Below are positions 10,603-21,729 of a stretch of DNA of 46,172 bases, one piece after another (the first letter of the stretch is position 1; each line of letters starts with the position of its first letter). A program made the position numbers and the translations under genes. The stretch comes from Scleroderma bovista. Taxonomy: Eukaryota; Basidiomycota; Agaricomycetes; Boletales; Sclerodermataceae. The stretch is from positions 1 to 46,172 of the forward strand of contig JAYMGJ010000669.1 of assembly GCA_037178675.1 (NCBI GenBank), in the 5' to 3' direction. The notes beneath the pieces were generated by a model. It had not been told where the DNA came from, made no database searches, and was given only the letters and a program-made list of their open reading frames with translations.

Positions 10603-11480
10603 GGGATGGTGTTGCAGTAAAAGACAGGGGCTTCGGCTCTATCTTTTATATAAATTCACCTCATGGCCCATGATGTAACCCCAGTCCAGTGCAAGTAAAT
10701 TTCAAAGCAACGTCGACAATATCAAGGTCCATTACATCGCAGTTGATGTACCAACAAAGTTTCCTGTAGTCTCATACTAGTATACTTTGTCTGTAGTCTA
10801 ATTTTACAACTAGTAGTAGTGTGACAAGTTCAATGAGACAAGACCAGTGGTAATGAGCTAAGAATACAGTCTACAATGCATTAATGGCTTTGGTCTGTTC
10901 TCCTACTAGTACGTGTCGACCGTCACAGCACAGAGCTTGTACTCTTGATTGGCAATACACGGGAACAGGCACTATAACCAGCTGGGTTGTTGGCACTCTT
11001 GGTTGAAGAATGTGCATGCTTGACCTGAGGATTTGAGTAATGGTCTGGTGGATTGTCCAGAGCCCGTCTTCAGACTTGCATGAATGAGTCACTGAGGACA
11101 CCACCAGAGGCTCGGCAAGCAGAGAGCCTAGCTGTATCCGGAGGAGGGTGGACAACTGGCCACCTGAGGACATCGTGTGCAATGGGTGTTGTTGAGTGTG
11201 GTCCATTGCAGTCAGATGGTGAATCGTCTTGGGGAGAGTCAGCCAGTCCAGATGGAACAGTGATTTCGATTTCTTCTGGTGCATTCTCGGATCCCTCTCC
11301 AACGAGTATGCTCCCAGTTTCTGAGTCCCCCTCAGACTCGTTATCATCACTACATCAGCAAATCCACAAAAATGTGCCAGAGTATGACAGATTTCCACAG
11401 AGTTTGTAATGTTCCCACAGTAGACTACAGCATCCCAGAAGCCCCAGAAAGCCCCAGTTCTCCAGCAATTTACTCTCACA
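10603..11480. other. no gene recognised; opposing open frames
   Basis: A 207-codon minus frame (11494-10871) and a 119-codon plus frame (11053-11409, Ser/Pro-rich) overlap. Neither shows a known domain, and only one at most can be real. GTAGTCTAATTTTACAACTA-type sequence near 10795 is AT-rich. I leave the stretch unannotated. Confidence 0.4.
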
Positions 11481-11482
11481 GC

Positions 11483-12931
11483 ACTACAAAACAATTGGTA
11501 CTACACATTTTGGTAGTCAACTACAACACAAACATAACACAACACATCCTAATTGATACTACACATTTTTGGTAATTAACATTACAACACAAACACAACA
11601 CAACACTTCCTAATTGATACTACACATTTTTGGTAATCAACACTACAACATAAACACAATACAACTACTACGCATTTTTGGTAATCAACACTACACTACA
11701 AACACTACACAACACATCCTAATTGATACTACACATTTTTGGTAATCAACACTACAACACAAACACAACACAATTACTCCGCATTTTTGGTAATTAACCC
11801 TACACCACAAACACAACACAACACTTCCTAATTGACACTACACTTTTGGCACACTTTACTATGCATTTACTACACTTTTTTGGTACACTTTTATTACACA
11901 CTTTTGGTACACTTTTATTACACTTTTACTACACTTTTACTACACTTTTTTTGGTACACTTTTATTACCCTTTTTATGACACTTTGACTACACTTTTGGT
12001 ACACTTTTCACTAGACTTTTACTCCGCTTTTTTGGTACACTTTTGTTACACTTTGACTACACTTTGGTACACTTTTCACTACATTTTTTAGGTATGCTTT
12101 TTACTACACTTTTAAGTGTAGTCAAAGTGTAGTAAAAAGTGTAATAAAGTACCAAAAAAGTGTAATAAAAGTGTACCACAAAAGTGTAGTAAAAGTGTAG
12201 TCAAAGTGGAGTAAAAGGTGTAATAAAAGTGTACCAAAAAAGCGTAGTAAAAGTGTAGTAAAAGTGTACCAAAAGTGTAGTCAAAGTGGATTAAAAGTGT
12301 AATAAAAGTGTACCAAAAAAGCGTAATAAAGTGTAGTAAAAAGTGTACCAAAAAAGTGTAGTCAAAAGTGTAGTAAAAGGTGTAATAAAAGTGTACCAAA
12401 AAAGCGTAGTCAAAGTGTAGTCAAAGTGTAATAAAAGTGTACCAAAAAAGCGTAATAGTTGTAGTCAAAATTGTACCAAAAGTTTAGTCAAAGTGTAGTA
12501 AAAAGTGTAATAAAAGTGTACCAAAAAGTGTAGTAAAAAGTGTAGTGTCAATTAGCAAGTGTTGTGTTTGTGTTGTAGTGTTGATTACCAAAAATGTGTA
12601 GTATCAATTAGGAAGTGTTGTGTTGTGTTTGTGGTGTAGGGTTAATTACCAAAAATGCGGAGTAATTGTGTTGTGTTTGTGTTGTAGTGTTGATTACCAA
12701 AAATGCGTAGTAGTTGTGTTGTGTTTGTGTTGTAGTGTTGATTACCAAAAATGTGTAGTATCAATTAGGATGTGTTGTGTAGTGTTTGTAGTGTAGTGTT
12801 GATTACCAAAAATGCGTAGTAGTTGTGTTGTGTTTGTGTTGTAGTGTTAATTACCAAAAATGCGGAGTAGTTGTGTTGTGTTTGTAGTGTAGTGTTGATT
12901 ACCAAAAATGCGTAGTACAATTGTTGTGTAG
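11483..12931. mobile_element. second giant palindrome built from minisatellites (foldback-like)
   Basis: Left half: units of GATACTACACATTTTTGGTA plus a CAACACAAACACAACAC-type tail (11500-11840), then ACTTTTACTACACTTTTGGTAC-type units (11850-12110). The right half is the reverse complement in mirrored order (12115-12931). The centre is TACACTT-TT-AAGTGTA at 12105-12120. The outer edges share CTACAAAACAATTGGTACTAC-like sequence. No target duplication was seen. Open frames here are compositional artefacts (Leu, His, Phe, Tyr repeats). Confidence 0.78.
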
Positions 12932-13104
12932 CAAAGTGTAGTCCCAGTTGGTAGTTGTCACTGCCACTGTGGGTCTGAAATTTGACTAAGTGCCCAAAAA
13001 TGCGAAAAACGCGATATTGTGGACACTGTTTGTCACACCTCTTGCGCAACATGGCAAACCAGACCAAACAAATGCCTTTTCCTACTATGTAGGAGTGGGC
13101 TCAA

Positions 13105-13297
13105 CACAACAAATGTTAGTGCCGGAGCTAATGGTAAGTTTCCTGGCACTACTACCATATTAACTTGTCTAACAATGGTACAAATAGGTTATTTGACTAC
13201 ACAACAAATGGTAGTGCCGGAGCTAATGATAAGTTTCCCACTACCATTACATATTAACTTGTCTAACAATTGTACTAATAGGTTATTTGACTATGGT
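13105..13297. repeat. 95 bp tandem duplication
   Basis: Two units: AACAAATGTTAGTGCCGGAG near 13108 recurs about 95 bp later, and both units end near TTAACTTGTCTAACAA and GGTTATTTGACTA. It lies just outside the large palindrome; function unknown. Confidence 0.75.
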
Positions 13298-13647
13298 CAA
13301 GCATGATTAGAGGCTATTAGCCTGCTGGAAATTGACAACCACCCTGTAAGTTCTTTTTGTTTAGCTTGATCTAGCTTGTCACTAACTCAACCTTAGTATT
13401 GCTTCATTGAAGCAGTGTTTTTGGTACTAGTAGTCAACACACCATGTATGTAGTTAGTAATTGATAATATATTTGGTGCTATACAAACTACTATGAGTGC
13501 TTTGAATTGGCTTTTGGACAAAGCCTAGTATTGGTGTTGCAAAGGAGTACTAAGGGTAAGTGTGTACTAGTTTTGCTAATGATTCTGTACATCTGGGGAG
13601 AACTGGGGAGAGCTGTACAGACTTCCACAGAAGTCCACAGTCTATGT

Positions 13648-15760
13648 CTATCTGGACAGAGCTGTCCAGTATGGACTAAGCTGGGGGCTCTGTGGCTCTG
13701 TGTGGCACTGTCCAGAACTGTCCAGAACAAAGTGATTTGCTGATGTAGTTTCATCACTAGGACCCAGACAGTCATCCCAACCGTCACCTCCCATATCTGG
13801 ACAGCTGTAAGGCTTCCATGCATCATCATTGAGACTAAGGAGGCTCTCGATGATTGCATCGAGGAGAATCTCATGTGTGAGAGGTTTTTTGCAGCAGAAG
13901 TTGCTCCTGTCATTAGTATACATAGGCAAAATAACATCCTCTCGGAGGCAGGTCAAGAGAGGTACTAGGGGTTGGAAATACAGTGACAAGTGGGTCACAA
14001 TCATCAGGAGCCACATAAGGTCGGATTGGATGGTGATGGTTTTGAGCACGCTTGGCTCAAAGTTATTGAAATACTTGTTGAAACATTGCGAAAGATTGTT
14101 GTCGCATTTGTAATTGAAGGGCTCGTCAAGAAGAACACATATCCCCATAAGGACATAGAAGAGTGACTCCAGATCGTGGTGTGAGTCCTGAGTTACAGGC
14201 TGTCTGGGACCTGCCATGACAAGTTCTGTGGACATCCAAGACCAAGTACCCTATTTTCAGTCGTTAAAACAACACAAATGACCATCAAATGAATACGCAC
14301 TGTTCAATGTAGTGGGCTTGCATCGATCATGTGTCGTGGGTCATCCACTGGATCATTAGGACCCATCAAGAGTATGATCTCATCAAAGGCACTGAGCTCC
14401 GACACCAGTATCAATTGAGATGCTGAATTGTGCAAACTTATGTTCACAATGGGTACATAGTCACCAGACGTGTCTGAGACACTGGTCGGTTCGATGGGCG
14501 ATGTTGGAGGATTGTTGCCAAGTGATGAATCGTCGATAGGAGTGGGTGGAGGTGGGACAGGGACTGCATACACCCAATCAATGAGCACACCTCGTCATGC
14601 AAGACCATCTATCTTCTTGCATAAACTGTCTCATTGTTCCATGCTGAGATTCTCCATGAATCTGTGGTGATTACTTTGAGGACCACGTCAAGGGGAAAGG
14701 ATGAGATTTCCAAGACTGATATCACAATGTAGAATTTTGGCGATCTTGACAGTGTCATAATGTGCTGATTCCAACATCAGAGAACTGATCATGAGGGAAA
14801 AAGAAGTACTCACCGACAACATAATCAAGAAAGGCAACCAGAAGTTCCCCCAGGCAGGAGAACTCAGTTATGCCAACTCCAACGGGCTTGGTGACGATAT
14901 GAGATAGGACACAGAGATAGTAAAAGTGTTGATTTACCACGGCACGGATAGTGTGTGTAGAATTATTAGCCATGATCATCTTATTGGCACGGGAAGATGG
15001 ATGGGCAGCCTTGACCTGCTGTTCATGAACGAGTGTTGGGACCCCTTCGATGTGTTTCGTGTGGAGCATGGTTAAGATCATCCCCTCTGTATATTTCCGG
15101 AGAGGATCAATCCAGGAGTCCTTCACCACTACTCTCTCACTCCGCTTAGCTTTCTCTGACATGTCAGCAGCTTTTCCAGGTGCCCCTAGTTTCAAAATCA
15201 CCCCCTCCCAGACCATGGTACCTCTGCCATGGAGGTTGTCAGAGGTGAAGAGTACCCTAGTAAGCTCGATCATAAAGCAAGGTTGTCCGTTTCTTTTGAT
15301 GGTAAGTTGCTTAATGTCATGTTGATTGCCATCCCGAAAGACAGTGTGCCATTGAATGGATGTATCAAAACCAAGGGCGCTAAGGGTTCTGGTGGAAACA
15401 CCAACCAAGATACGGAGGAAGACACTTGGATTGGTATGTATGTCAAACCCGGTGGTCGACAGAGACCCGCCACAATCGAATATGGTCAGATAAATGGAGG
15501 AACCAAGAATGCGGATGCATGGGGTGGAATGGCAACCGTCTTGGGCATACAGTAAGCACTACCAGCTGCTTCTATGTACGACAACCGTTTGTTGGCAGGC
15601 ACACTGCGGTTCTTGACTTCACAAAAAGTGACGACATTCCTCCAGTCCAGATCATGGCTACCAGGGAAGAAACACAAAATGTCGGGTTTCCTAACTGCGT
15701 CTGCACCTTTCAAAGGCACAAATGATGACTTTCCACCCCATGTCCTTGGAAGTAGGTGTT
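13648..15760 (-). pseudogene. FunK1-type fungal protein kinase, 5' truncated and decayed
   Basis: Minus-strand blocks follow the order of fungal FunK1 kinases. KPDILCFFPGSHDLDWRNVV and FCEVKNRS (15700-15600) are followed by STRTLSALGFDTSI, the nucleotide-binding lobe with ERVVVKDSWIDPLRKYTEG (near 15100), THTIRAVVNQHFY, and the catalytic loop ILHCDISLGNLIL (near 14720). Next come GVLIDW (DFG-like, near 14590), a linker, and the C-lobe DSHHDLESLFYVLMGICVLL (near 14190). The catalytic Arg of HRD has become Cys (CGT to TGT), and stops occur near 14680, 14630 and 14600. The N-terminus is lost where the 175 bp unit begins (15806). Normal members phosphorylate Ser/Thr; this copy is surely dead. Confidence 0.78.
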
Positions 15761-15805
15761 GGTATTGAGTGTTTGTGCACTCTTATTGTGCTTATGGACA
15801 CCTCT

Positions 15806-15980
15806 TGTTGAGTGGTGTAATCTCAGCACCTCACCTCACTAGTTCTCAAGCTAGTACTTGGGTTAAACCCCCCCAAGTAAGCCATGTACCCTTGACCATA
15901 TAGCTCAGTGGTTAGAGCACCTGGTATAGACCTAGGAGGTCTAGGGTTCAATTCCCTGTCTGGTCACATTACTTTTAACA
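15806..15980 (+). mobile_element. 175 bp LTR-like unit carrying a tRNA-like sequence, copy 2
   Basis: Same length, ends (TGTTGAGTGG...TTTTAACA) and sequence as the unit at 7199-7373, with only scattered substitutions, in the opposite orientation within the window. It separates the truncated FunK1 gene from an LTR-B fragment. No 5 bp duplication is seen here (CCTCT versus AATTC), so this copy has recombined or its flank has been lost. Confidence 0.78.
15894..15965 (+). tRNA. tRNA-like sequence inside the 175 bp unit (copy 2)
   Basis: A 72 nt cloverleaf with a T stem closed by CCCTG, better paired than copy 1. The A box TAGCTCAGTGG and B box GGTTCAATTCC are intact. The same A33 substitution in the anticodon loop TATAGAC is present, so the feature belongs to the family and is not a one-copy mutation. 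It is probably a transposon-borne pol III module. Confidence 0.62.
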
Positions 15981-16500
15981 AATTCATGGTATTGGGCTTT
16001 CTTCCACTGGGCTGAGCCCAGGGGTTTAAATACATGGGGGGGACACAGCATTAAAGTACAAAAAGGGAAGGAGATAAGCAGAATTTGTCAAGGATTGGTA
16101 AGGGCTTTGTAAGCAATCAGTAAGCAAGGCATAACCAGAAATGAGTAAGCATAGGGAGCATGAATAAGCTGCTGAGTAAAGGAATGAGTAAGCTGCATGA
16201 CAAGATTGATTGGTAAGGAAGTGAGTCATTAGCTGAGTAATATTTTAAAAATGTGAAAGGGATAGAGTAATACTGATGACATAAGAGAATCAGTAAGCAA
16301 GAGATGAGTCACTGCATAGCAGAAAGGAGTCATTGATGCATAGCCCAAGAAGTTTGATGGGACAACAATGAGAAAGATCTGGGATTAATAGGGGGATCGA
16401 TCTGAGACAGAACAGCCACAAGAAGGGTACCAGGGGTCCAGAGGTATTTGGGGGGTCACCATACACTAAGGTGTAATGCATGTGCTCTAGTGCCGCTGAA
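15981..16500 (-). mobile_element. LTR-B fragment (reverse), with short conserved coding tail
   Basis: Reverse-complement match to 37760-38345. It shares the runs of CTTACTCA and CTTACCAATC, the TATTTAAACCCCTGGGCTCA promoter-like segment (here near 16015-16030), and the upstream coding block HGCASAALEHMHYTLVY (near 16500). It is cut at 15980 by the 175 bp unit. Confidence 0.68.
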
Positions 16501-16687
16501 GCACAACCATGGGCTTTCTTGATGAGCTTTATCCAATCCTTGCAGAGTGGTTCTAGCATCTTGAGGAGACAAGAGAGGATGAACAGGATCAGACCTGGGG
16601 TGAGAGTGGGGAAGGGGAATATTCTCTTTCTCTTCAACACCAAGATGTTCCAGGTACTCAGCATCAAAGTGATCTCTACAAAGGATG
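16501..16687 (-). pseudogene. fragment of an unrecognised element ORF
   Basis: Minus frames read LEPLCKDWIKLIKKAHGC and, in another frame, RDHFDAEYLEHLGVEEKEN. The first continues into the conserved HGCASAALEHMHYTLVY block, also found at about 37775-37830. No known domain. It sits between LTR-B and an LTR-A fragment. Confidence 0.35.
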
Positions 16688-17140
16688 TCAAGTCTGGGTC
16701 TACTCTGGCAGGGGGTCTGGTCAAGTCTGGATGAAGACAGATGAAGGAGGAGGGTAGAGGGTCCAGCTGGAGTTGGTGACTGCTTGGATTCAATGACTAA
16801 GGACAATGAGTGTTGATCCCTTGCATATTGCATAGGTTCTGGTCAAGATGGAGACAGAGACAGAGATGGACAAGAACAGAAGTAGTGACTTATGTTGATT
16901 TCAGACTGAGGAGTACAAGATAATCTATAGGGTACTTATACTAAGTGCAAACTAGGGATGAGTATACATGGTGACAAGTAAACAACCTAAAAGGCAGACA
17001 AGGGACAACCAGAGTAAGGACTAGGTCAGGTCTGGGTAAAATAAAGTCAGGTCCGAGTAAAATAAATCAGGTCTGGTGAAAATGCTACAAGGTATAGGAT
17101 ATATCAAGTTCATGGAGAACTCACAACAAGGCAGGGTAAA
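16688..17140 (-). mobile_element. LTR-A fragment (reverse)
   Basis: Reverse-complement match to the middle and 3' part of LTR-A (40142-40749). Shared landmarks include the TTTACTTGTCACCAT segment, GGATCAACACTC-like sequence and GACCCAGACTTGACAT. Both LTR ends are missing, so this is a truncated relic wedged between LTR-B and LTR-C sequences. Confidence 0.75.
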
Positions 17141-17149
17141 TGGTGATGT

Positions 17150-18295
17150 GTGCCTAAGTGAGGGAAGATGTCAGAACAACCAACAACCAACACCAAATGA
17201 CAGCAAAATGCGAGTGGTGGTCTTCCTTTGCATATCTGGTATTTAATCTCCTCAGGGGGATGTGCTGCACACCTTCAGGCAGGATGCAGGAGGGAAGGGG
17301 AGGGCTTCTGATGGGGATGGAATGCGACTTGGGATGGTATTGACTCCTGTTCAGCCTACCACAGTGGTTAGGAAGAGTCCTGGGATAGAAGAGTGATGAT
17401 AGATTGATGATAGGGGTGATATAGCAGTGATGGGACAACAGAGAAGCAAGGGGACAGTTTCTGCTTCAAGAATGTGATGGACAGTGATGGGATGGAGTGG
17501 ACAGAGATGCTAGACTGCACTTGAGCCTAGAGTAATGATCAGATACAAGATATATCTGATAAACAGCAATATAGGAGCTTTAGGCCAGCACTGGGTGACC
17601 TACAAGTCCAAAGACAGAGATAGAGCTTATAGACAGTGAGGGAGAGTGAATGTGGTCGCTTTATTGAGGGGGAAGCAGACACTTCCTTGCAGCCTTTGGC
17701 TGCTGGTTTATATACAGGAGAGGCTGTGGCCCTGTAAGCACAAATGACTAAGTGCTTGGTAAGCGATTGATAAGCAGTGTAATCAGGCTGAGTCATCGAT
17801 GGGGAGAGCCTGAACAAGCTGCTGAGCCAAAGGAAAGAGCAAAAACATAGGTAAAAAGGGGTGCATAATCAAGAATATGGAAAAATCATTGCATGGGGCC
17901 CAAAAGAGGGGGGGGAAAGCATGGGATGAGTAGATCGAAGCTAAATGAGCATATGCGATGACATAATGCATATGAATCATAGGGGCATGAGTCATGATTT
18001 GAAGGATGATTGGTAAGTGATTGGTAAGGGGAGTGATGGGGATTAGTAATGCCAAGAGGGGATGAATAATGTGCAGCAGAGTGAGTCAGAGTGAGCCAGA
18101 GTGACTCTGTGTGACTCAGACAGAAGGGAAGCACAACCTGTGATTGATTGAACTTTAGATCTGAAGATGAGCTTCTGAAGCAGTGCCACTGATGGGAGTG
18201 GCTGGGGGATAATAAAAGAATTGATCCGACCAGAAGAGCAGTGTCAGGGGGCCTGGAATGACAAGTAGAATCACAGCTGGTCACAGAGTGTCACA
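17150..18295 (-). mobile_element. LTR-C, solo LTR-like (reverse)
   Basis: On the minus strand it begins TGTGACACTCTGTGACC (18295). It carries CTTACCAATCACTTACCA repeats, a TATA box TATATAAACC (near 17714) and AATAAA (near 17665), the order expected of an LTR promoter and poly(A) signal. Its 3' part (CCACCACTCGCATTTT, TTGGTGTTGGTTG) matches 38770-38825 beyond LTR-B, so LTR-B and LTR-C are relatives. The 3' boundary is uncertain. Confidence 0.6.
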
Positions 18296-18479
18296 AATCC
18301 CTTGGATTGAGCTTCTGTAGAGCAAAAATGCGAAATTTGGTGCTCCCGAAGTGCAGTCTTCCCTTGAGCAGTAAGGGGAAGGTTCTGTACTCTATTATGG
18401 CTCCTAAGAAGGGTTCTATAGCACTGTTTCATTTGTGTTTGTTGCAGGATAGCAGGGAAGTGAAACGTGAATAGCGGAT

Positions 18480-18818
18480 TCAACGTGTCCAGGGAAGCGA
18501 GATGAATGATAGAGGGAGATGGATGTGACAGGACTCTGGGATGAAAGGACCATATGCAGAGGACTCAGGAGACACAGAGACAACCAGGTATGAATTTTCA
18601 AGTCTGACGATAGACTTGAGACGACCAAAGTACATGTGCAACGCAGGACTGATGAGGAGAACGTGCTGACCGAGAATGAGAGGGACTGAGGGAGCAGGCT
18701 GGGAAGATATGTACCAGACAGTACACAGGAGCTCAGGGAGAGGCTGTCCCAACAGCAGGACATAGTTGAGGTCTGCTACAATAGTGGAGAAACGTTCCAG
18801 GGAAAATGCGGACTCCAT
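18480..18818 (-). CDS. unrecognised 112-residue protein, repeat-borne (left copy)
   Basis: ATG 18818 (MESAFSLERF) to a stop at 18480. It is clearly paralogous to the plus-strand ORF 37296-37688 (MESVFSLDHF). Shared blocks are YVLLLGQPLPE, SSQPAPSVPL, LGQ-VLL-SPA and YFGxLxSIV. Substitutions are spread along the protein while both frames stay open, which suggests past selection. It lies inside the long inverted repeat bounding 19.26-36.86 kb. No known domain, signal peptide or clear membrane segment; both copies may be transposon proteins. Confidence 0.45.
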   Translation of the reverse strand: MESAFSLERFSTIVADLNYVLLLGQPLPELLCTVWYISSQPAPSVPLILGQHVLLISPALHMYFGRLKSIVRLENSYLVVSVSPESSAYGPFIPESCHIHLPLSFISLPWTR

Positions 18819-19255
18819 AGTGAGTGATGAAGTGGGTGTCTGGATTGTGGGTGGAATATCTCTGTGGGAAATAAACAGATTTACGTCAGAACTTGACAGG
18901 CAGATAGACCACGGTCTAGGCTCCATGATGGTATAGTCACATGATTGATAGCTTCAAAAATGGTGGAGCTATTCAAAATATCAGAATGCCGGCACTGGGC
19001 ACCTAAATTTGACATTTGGGCGCTAAAAATGATTCTTCCTTTTCTCCTTCGTTTCTCTATCATTTCTTCTGCTTCTTGGTTGTTCTGGTATGGGAGTTGG
19101 ACTGCAGTAGGTTGCATTCCTCTCTCATACTGAAATGATCATCAATCCTCGGATTCTTCTGCTTCTTGGTGGTTCTCGTGTGAGGGATGACTGTCAGCAT
19201 TGGCATTCATCTCTTGCTCCAGAATAGTCATTCTTGTGCGATAGATGGCTACAAC
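18486..19255 (-). repeat. long inverted repeat, left copy
   Basis: Reverse-complement match to 36862-37635 over about 770 bp. The inner edge is GTAGCCATCTATCGCACAAG (minus strand, near 19252). Inside are AGCGCCCAAATGTCA, GTGCCGGCATTC and the MES ORF. Similarity beyond the outer edge becomes patchy and runs into LTR-B/C sequence. Confidence 0.78.
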
Positions 19256-19480
19256 GAGCTTGTATTAGGGTGGCTCAAAGTTGGCGCTGTTGCCGCCGCC
19301 GTCGCCTTCGCCTTTGCTTACATATGCCTACGCTACCAAATTAGGAAGTCACATTCGAGTCAGCTTTTTCATGCTACACATCTACAGTATTACCACTAAA
19401 CACCACTCAATCCACTCATTTACTTCCGTACTTACTTCTGCTCCTTATCATATTCACTCGTTACTGTTTTCATATACCAA

Positions 19481-20327
19481 ATGCCTCGCAAAAAGACAAC
19501 AGATGGCCCTCAAATTCCTGCTGTAACCTGGAACATAGCCATGATTTGGGACCTTGTTTCGCAGATCGAGAAGCCAGCCCATCTCAAGGTTCTATTTGGT
19601 ATTAAGGAAGATTCCTATGATGTAAAGGTGTATTATTATACTTGGTACTTTGGCTAATTGGATCTCTAGAAAAAAACTGGTGAACGAAAGGTTGCTGTTT
19701 ACCAGGCCATTGCACAGGCTCTCATACCTGAGGTTGCCAGTGTCTGCTTGCGTACAGCAGGTGATCGTATCAAAAAAAAGATTGAATGGTGAGTGATTTT
19801 ATTGATAGCACCCTATTCTTGTTCACTTTTTATATATATTTAGGTTAAAGGACCGTTATGTCAAGCTTGCTGCCAAGCTCAAGCAGACTGGTGGTGGGCT
19901 TAAGGATGGGGAAGGTTCTGACATTGAGGATGATAGTCCTGATGTTGTCATGGACTTTTATATCCCCCCCGATGGTCCTGATGAGAATACTCCTGAATTG
20001 GCCCGCAATCTTTTTGGTGAGTGAATCATATTGTAGAGACCCCATTTGTGGAAGTATACTTATTTATTTGTAGAGCAGCTCACTGAGCAGTGGGAGTTCT
20101 TTCCCAACTGCCATAGGATTTGGGCCACCCGTCCAAATATCAACCCTCCTGCAGTGACAACAGGTGTTGGTCCTAATGGCCGCAAGGTCACTTGGATGCA
20201 GCCACCAGTCATTGGGGATGAGAATATTGATCCCATCCTCTTAGCCCAGTCCTGCACTGCCATTGAGGCCTTCCAACAGTCCCATGGTCATGAAGCTGAT
20301 CCTGGTAGAGCCCATGCACCTGTGTAG
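19481..20327 (+). CDS. Myb/SANT-like protein, four exons, intact
   Basis: Exons are 19481-19627, 19670-19788, 19844-20016 and 20074-20327. All three introns are GT-AG (42, 55 and 57 bp), and the spliced frame is 230 residues with no stop. The N-terminal 90 residues (WNIAMIWDLVSQIEKPAHLK, a VAVYQAIAQAL helix, DRIKKKIEWLKDRY) have the three-helix, Trp-spaced look of the Myb/SANT-like DNA-binding domains common in basidiomycete repeats. An acidic linker, FYIPPDGPDENTPE and a C-terminal RPNINPPAVTTGVGPNGRK block follow. Proteins of this kind are often linked to DNA transposons such as Harbinger; whether this one serves the neighbouring KDZ/TET element is unknown. The start was chosen because no upstream in-frame ATG fits and the family begins MPRKK-like. 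Confidence 0.72.
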
Positions 20328-20556
20328 GCCATATGAGACGGCCAGACAAGGGTGATATTCGCCCAGGTGGGATGGGCCAGTGGAGTGGGAGCCCGGGACC
20401 ACCTGTCACCATATAACAGGGGTGGGCTACATGGCTTGGGATTATCATCATGGGATATGCATGGGCTATGGTGTTGGTTAAGGTGGATTAATCAGTCATG
20501 TGTAGGTGTTGTCACCATGTCATACGAGTGGGCCCAAATATTACTATGTGCATGTT

Positions 20557-20634
20557 AATAAATTATCAGCACTGCTGGTTTACTACCGTGGGATTACTGC
20601 CGTGGGAGGGCTGCTGCAGTGCTGATAATTTATT
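20557..20634. repeat. perfect hairpin, 18 bp stem
   Basis: AATAAATTATCAGCACTG at 20557-20574 is inverted at 20617-20634, around a 42 bp loop containing two GTGGGATTACTGCCGTGGGA-like repeats. It lies between the Myb/SANT-like gene and the 144 bp array. Confidence 0.85.
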
Positions 20635-20679
20635 GATTACTGCCGCAGGATTATTTACTGGGGATTACTGCTGCGGAGG

Positions 20680-21725
20680 TTACTACTTGCTGGTATATGC
20701 TACCAGCACGCAAAACCTGCTGATTCCAGTCAGGGGTTTGCCATGGAATGGATGTCCATTTGCGGGTTGATGACCCAGGCAGATAACCACCTGCAGGTGG
20801 TCAAGAAGGATAACCATTATGTTATCGGGAAAGGTGGTTTATAATGAATGCACTAATCTTTGCCTTCAATATCCTGCCAGCACCCTTATGGACAACCTCT
20901 GCATGCCCCGCCAGAGGGATGGCCATCTGCGGTTGGATGGGGGTTAAGGCAGATAGCCATTATATTATGCAGGAATAGTTGTTTATAATCAGTCCGCCAA
21001 CCTCTGCCTTCAATATGCTACCGGAACCCTCATTGAAAACCCCCCGCATACCCCTGCAGGCAGATATCCATCTGCGGATAGATGGAGGTCAAGAAGGATA
21101 ACCATTATATTATGTGGGAGTAGTTTTTGATAATTAATACACAAACCTCTGCCTTCAATATGCTACCGGAACCCTCATTGGAAAACCTCCACATATCCCT
21201 GCACAGATATCTATCCATGGATAGATGGCAGTCAAGATGGATAGCCATTATAGTATGCAGGAACAGTTGTTTATAGTCAATTCACTAACCTCTGCTTTCA
21301 ATATGCTACGGGCACCCTCATTGGAAAATCTCCACATATCCCGCAGGTAGATATCCATCCGCGGATAGATGGCGGTCGAGAAGGATAATTATTATATTAT
21401 GTGGAAGCAGTTTTTTATAATTAATACACAAACCTCTGCCTTCAATATGCTACCAGCACCCTCATTGAAACCTCCACATATCCCCGCAGGTGGATATCAA
21501 TCTGCAGATAGATGGGGATCAAGATGGATAGCCATTATATTATACGGGAACAGTTGTTTATAATCAATTCACTAACCTCTTCCTTCAATATGCTACCTGC
21601 ACCCTCAGTGGAAAACATCTGCACGCCCCTGCAGGGGGATATCTATTCGCAGATAGATGGGGCTCAAGATGGATAACCACTGCACTAACCTTTGCCTTCA
21701 ATATGCTACAAGAAGCAAATTTGGA
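20680..21725. repeat. about 144 bp tandem repeat, six to seven units
   Basis: The landmark CTTCAATATGCTAC recurs near 20865, 21009, 21152, 21296, 21438, 21583 and 21694. Units contain GGATATCCATCTGCGGATAG and CATTATATTATGTGGGA. The array has no mirrored counterpart to the right of the TET/JBP gene, so it is not part of the symmetric arms. Confidence 0.85.
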
Positions 21726-21729
21726 TATT

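Noticed and set aside
10871..11494. 207-codon minus-strand open frame
   Set aside because: Long but without domain, splice context or paralog; an equally good Ser/Pro-rich frame overlaps on the plus strand, so neither is called.
11846..12399. Leu/Phe/Tyr/His-repeat ORFs resembling membrane proteins
   Set aside because: They are translations of the ACTTTTACTACAC-type minisatellite; hydrophobicity is compositional.
20680..21725. Regularly spaced repeats that might be taken for a CRISPR array
   Set aside because: The repeats are contiguous tandem units of about 144 bp without unique spacers, in a eukaryotic context.
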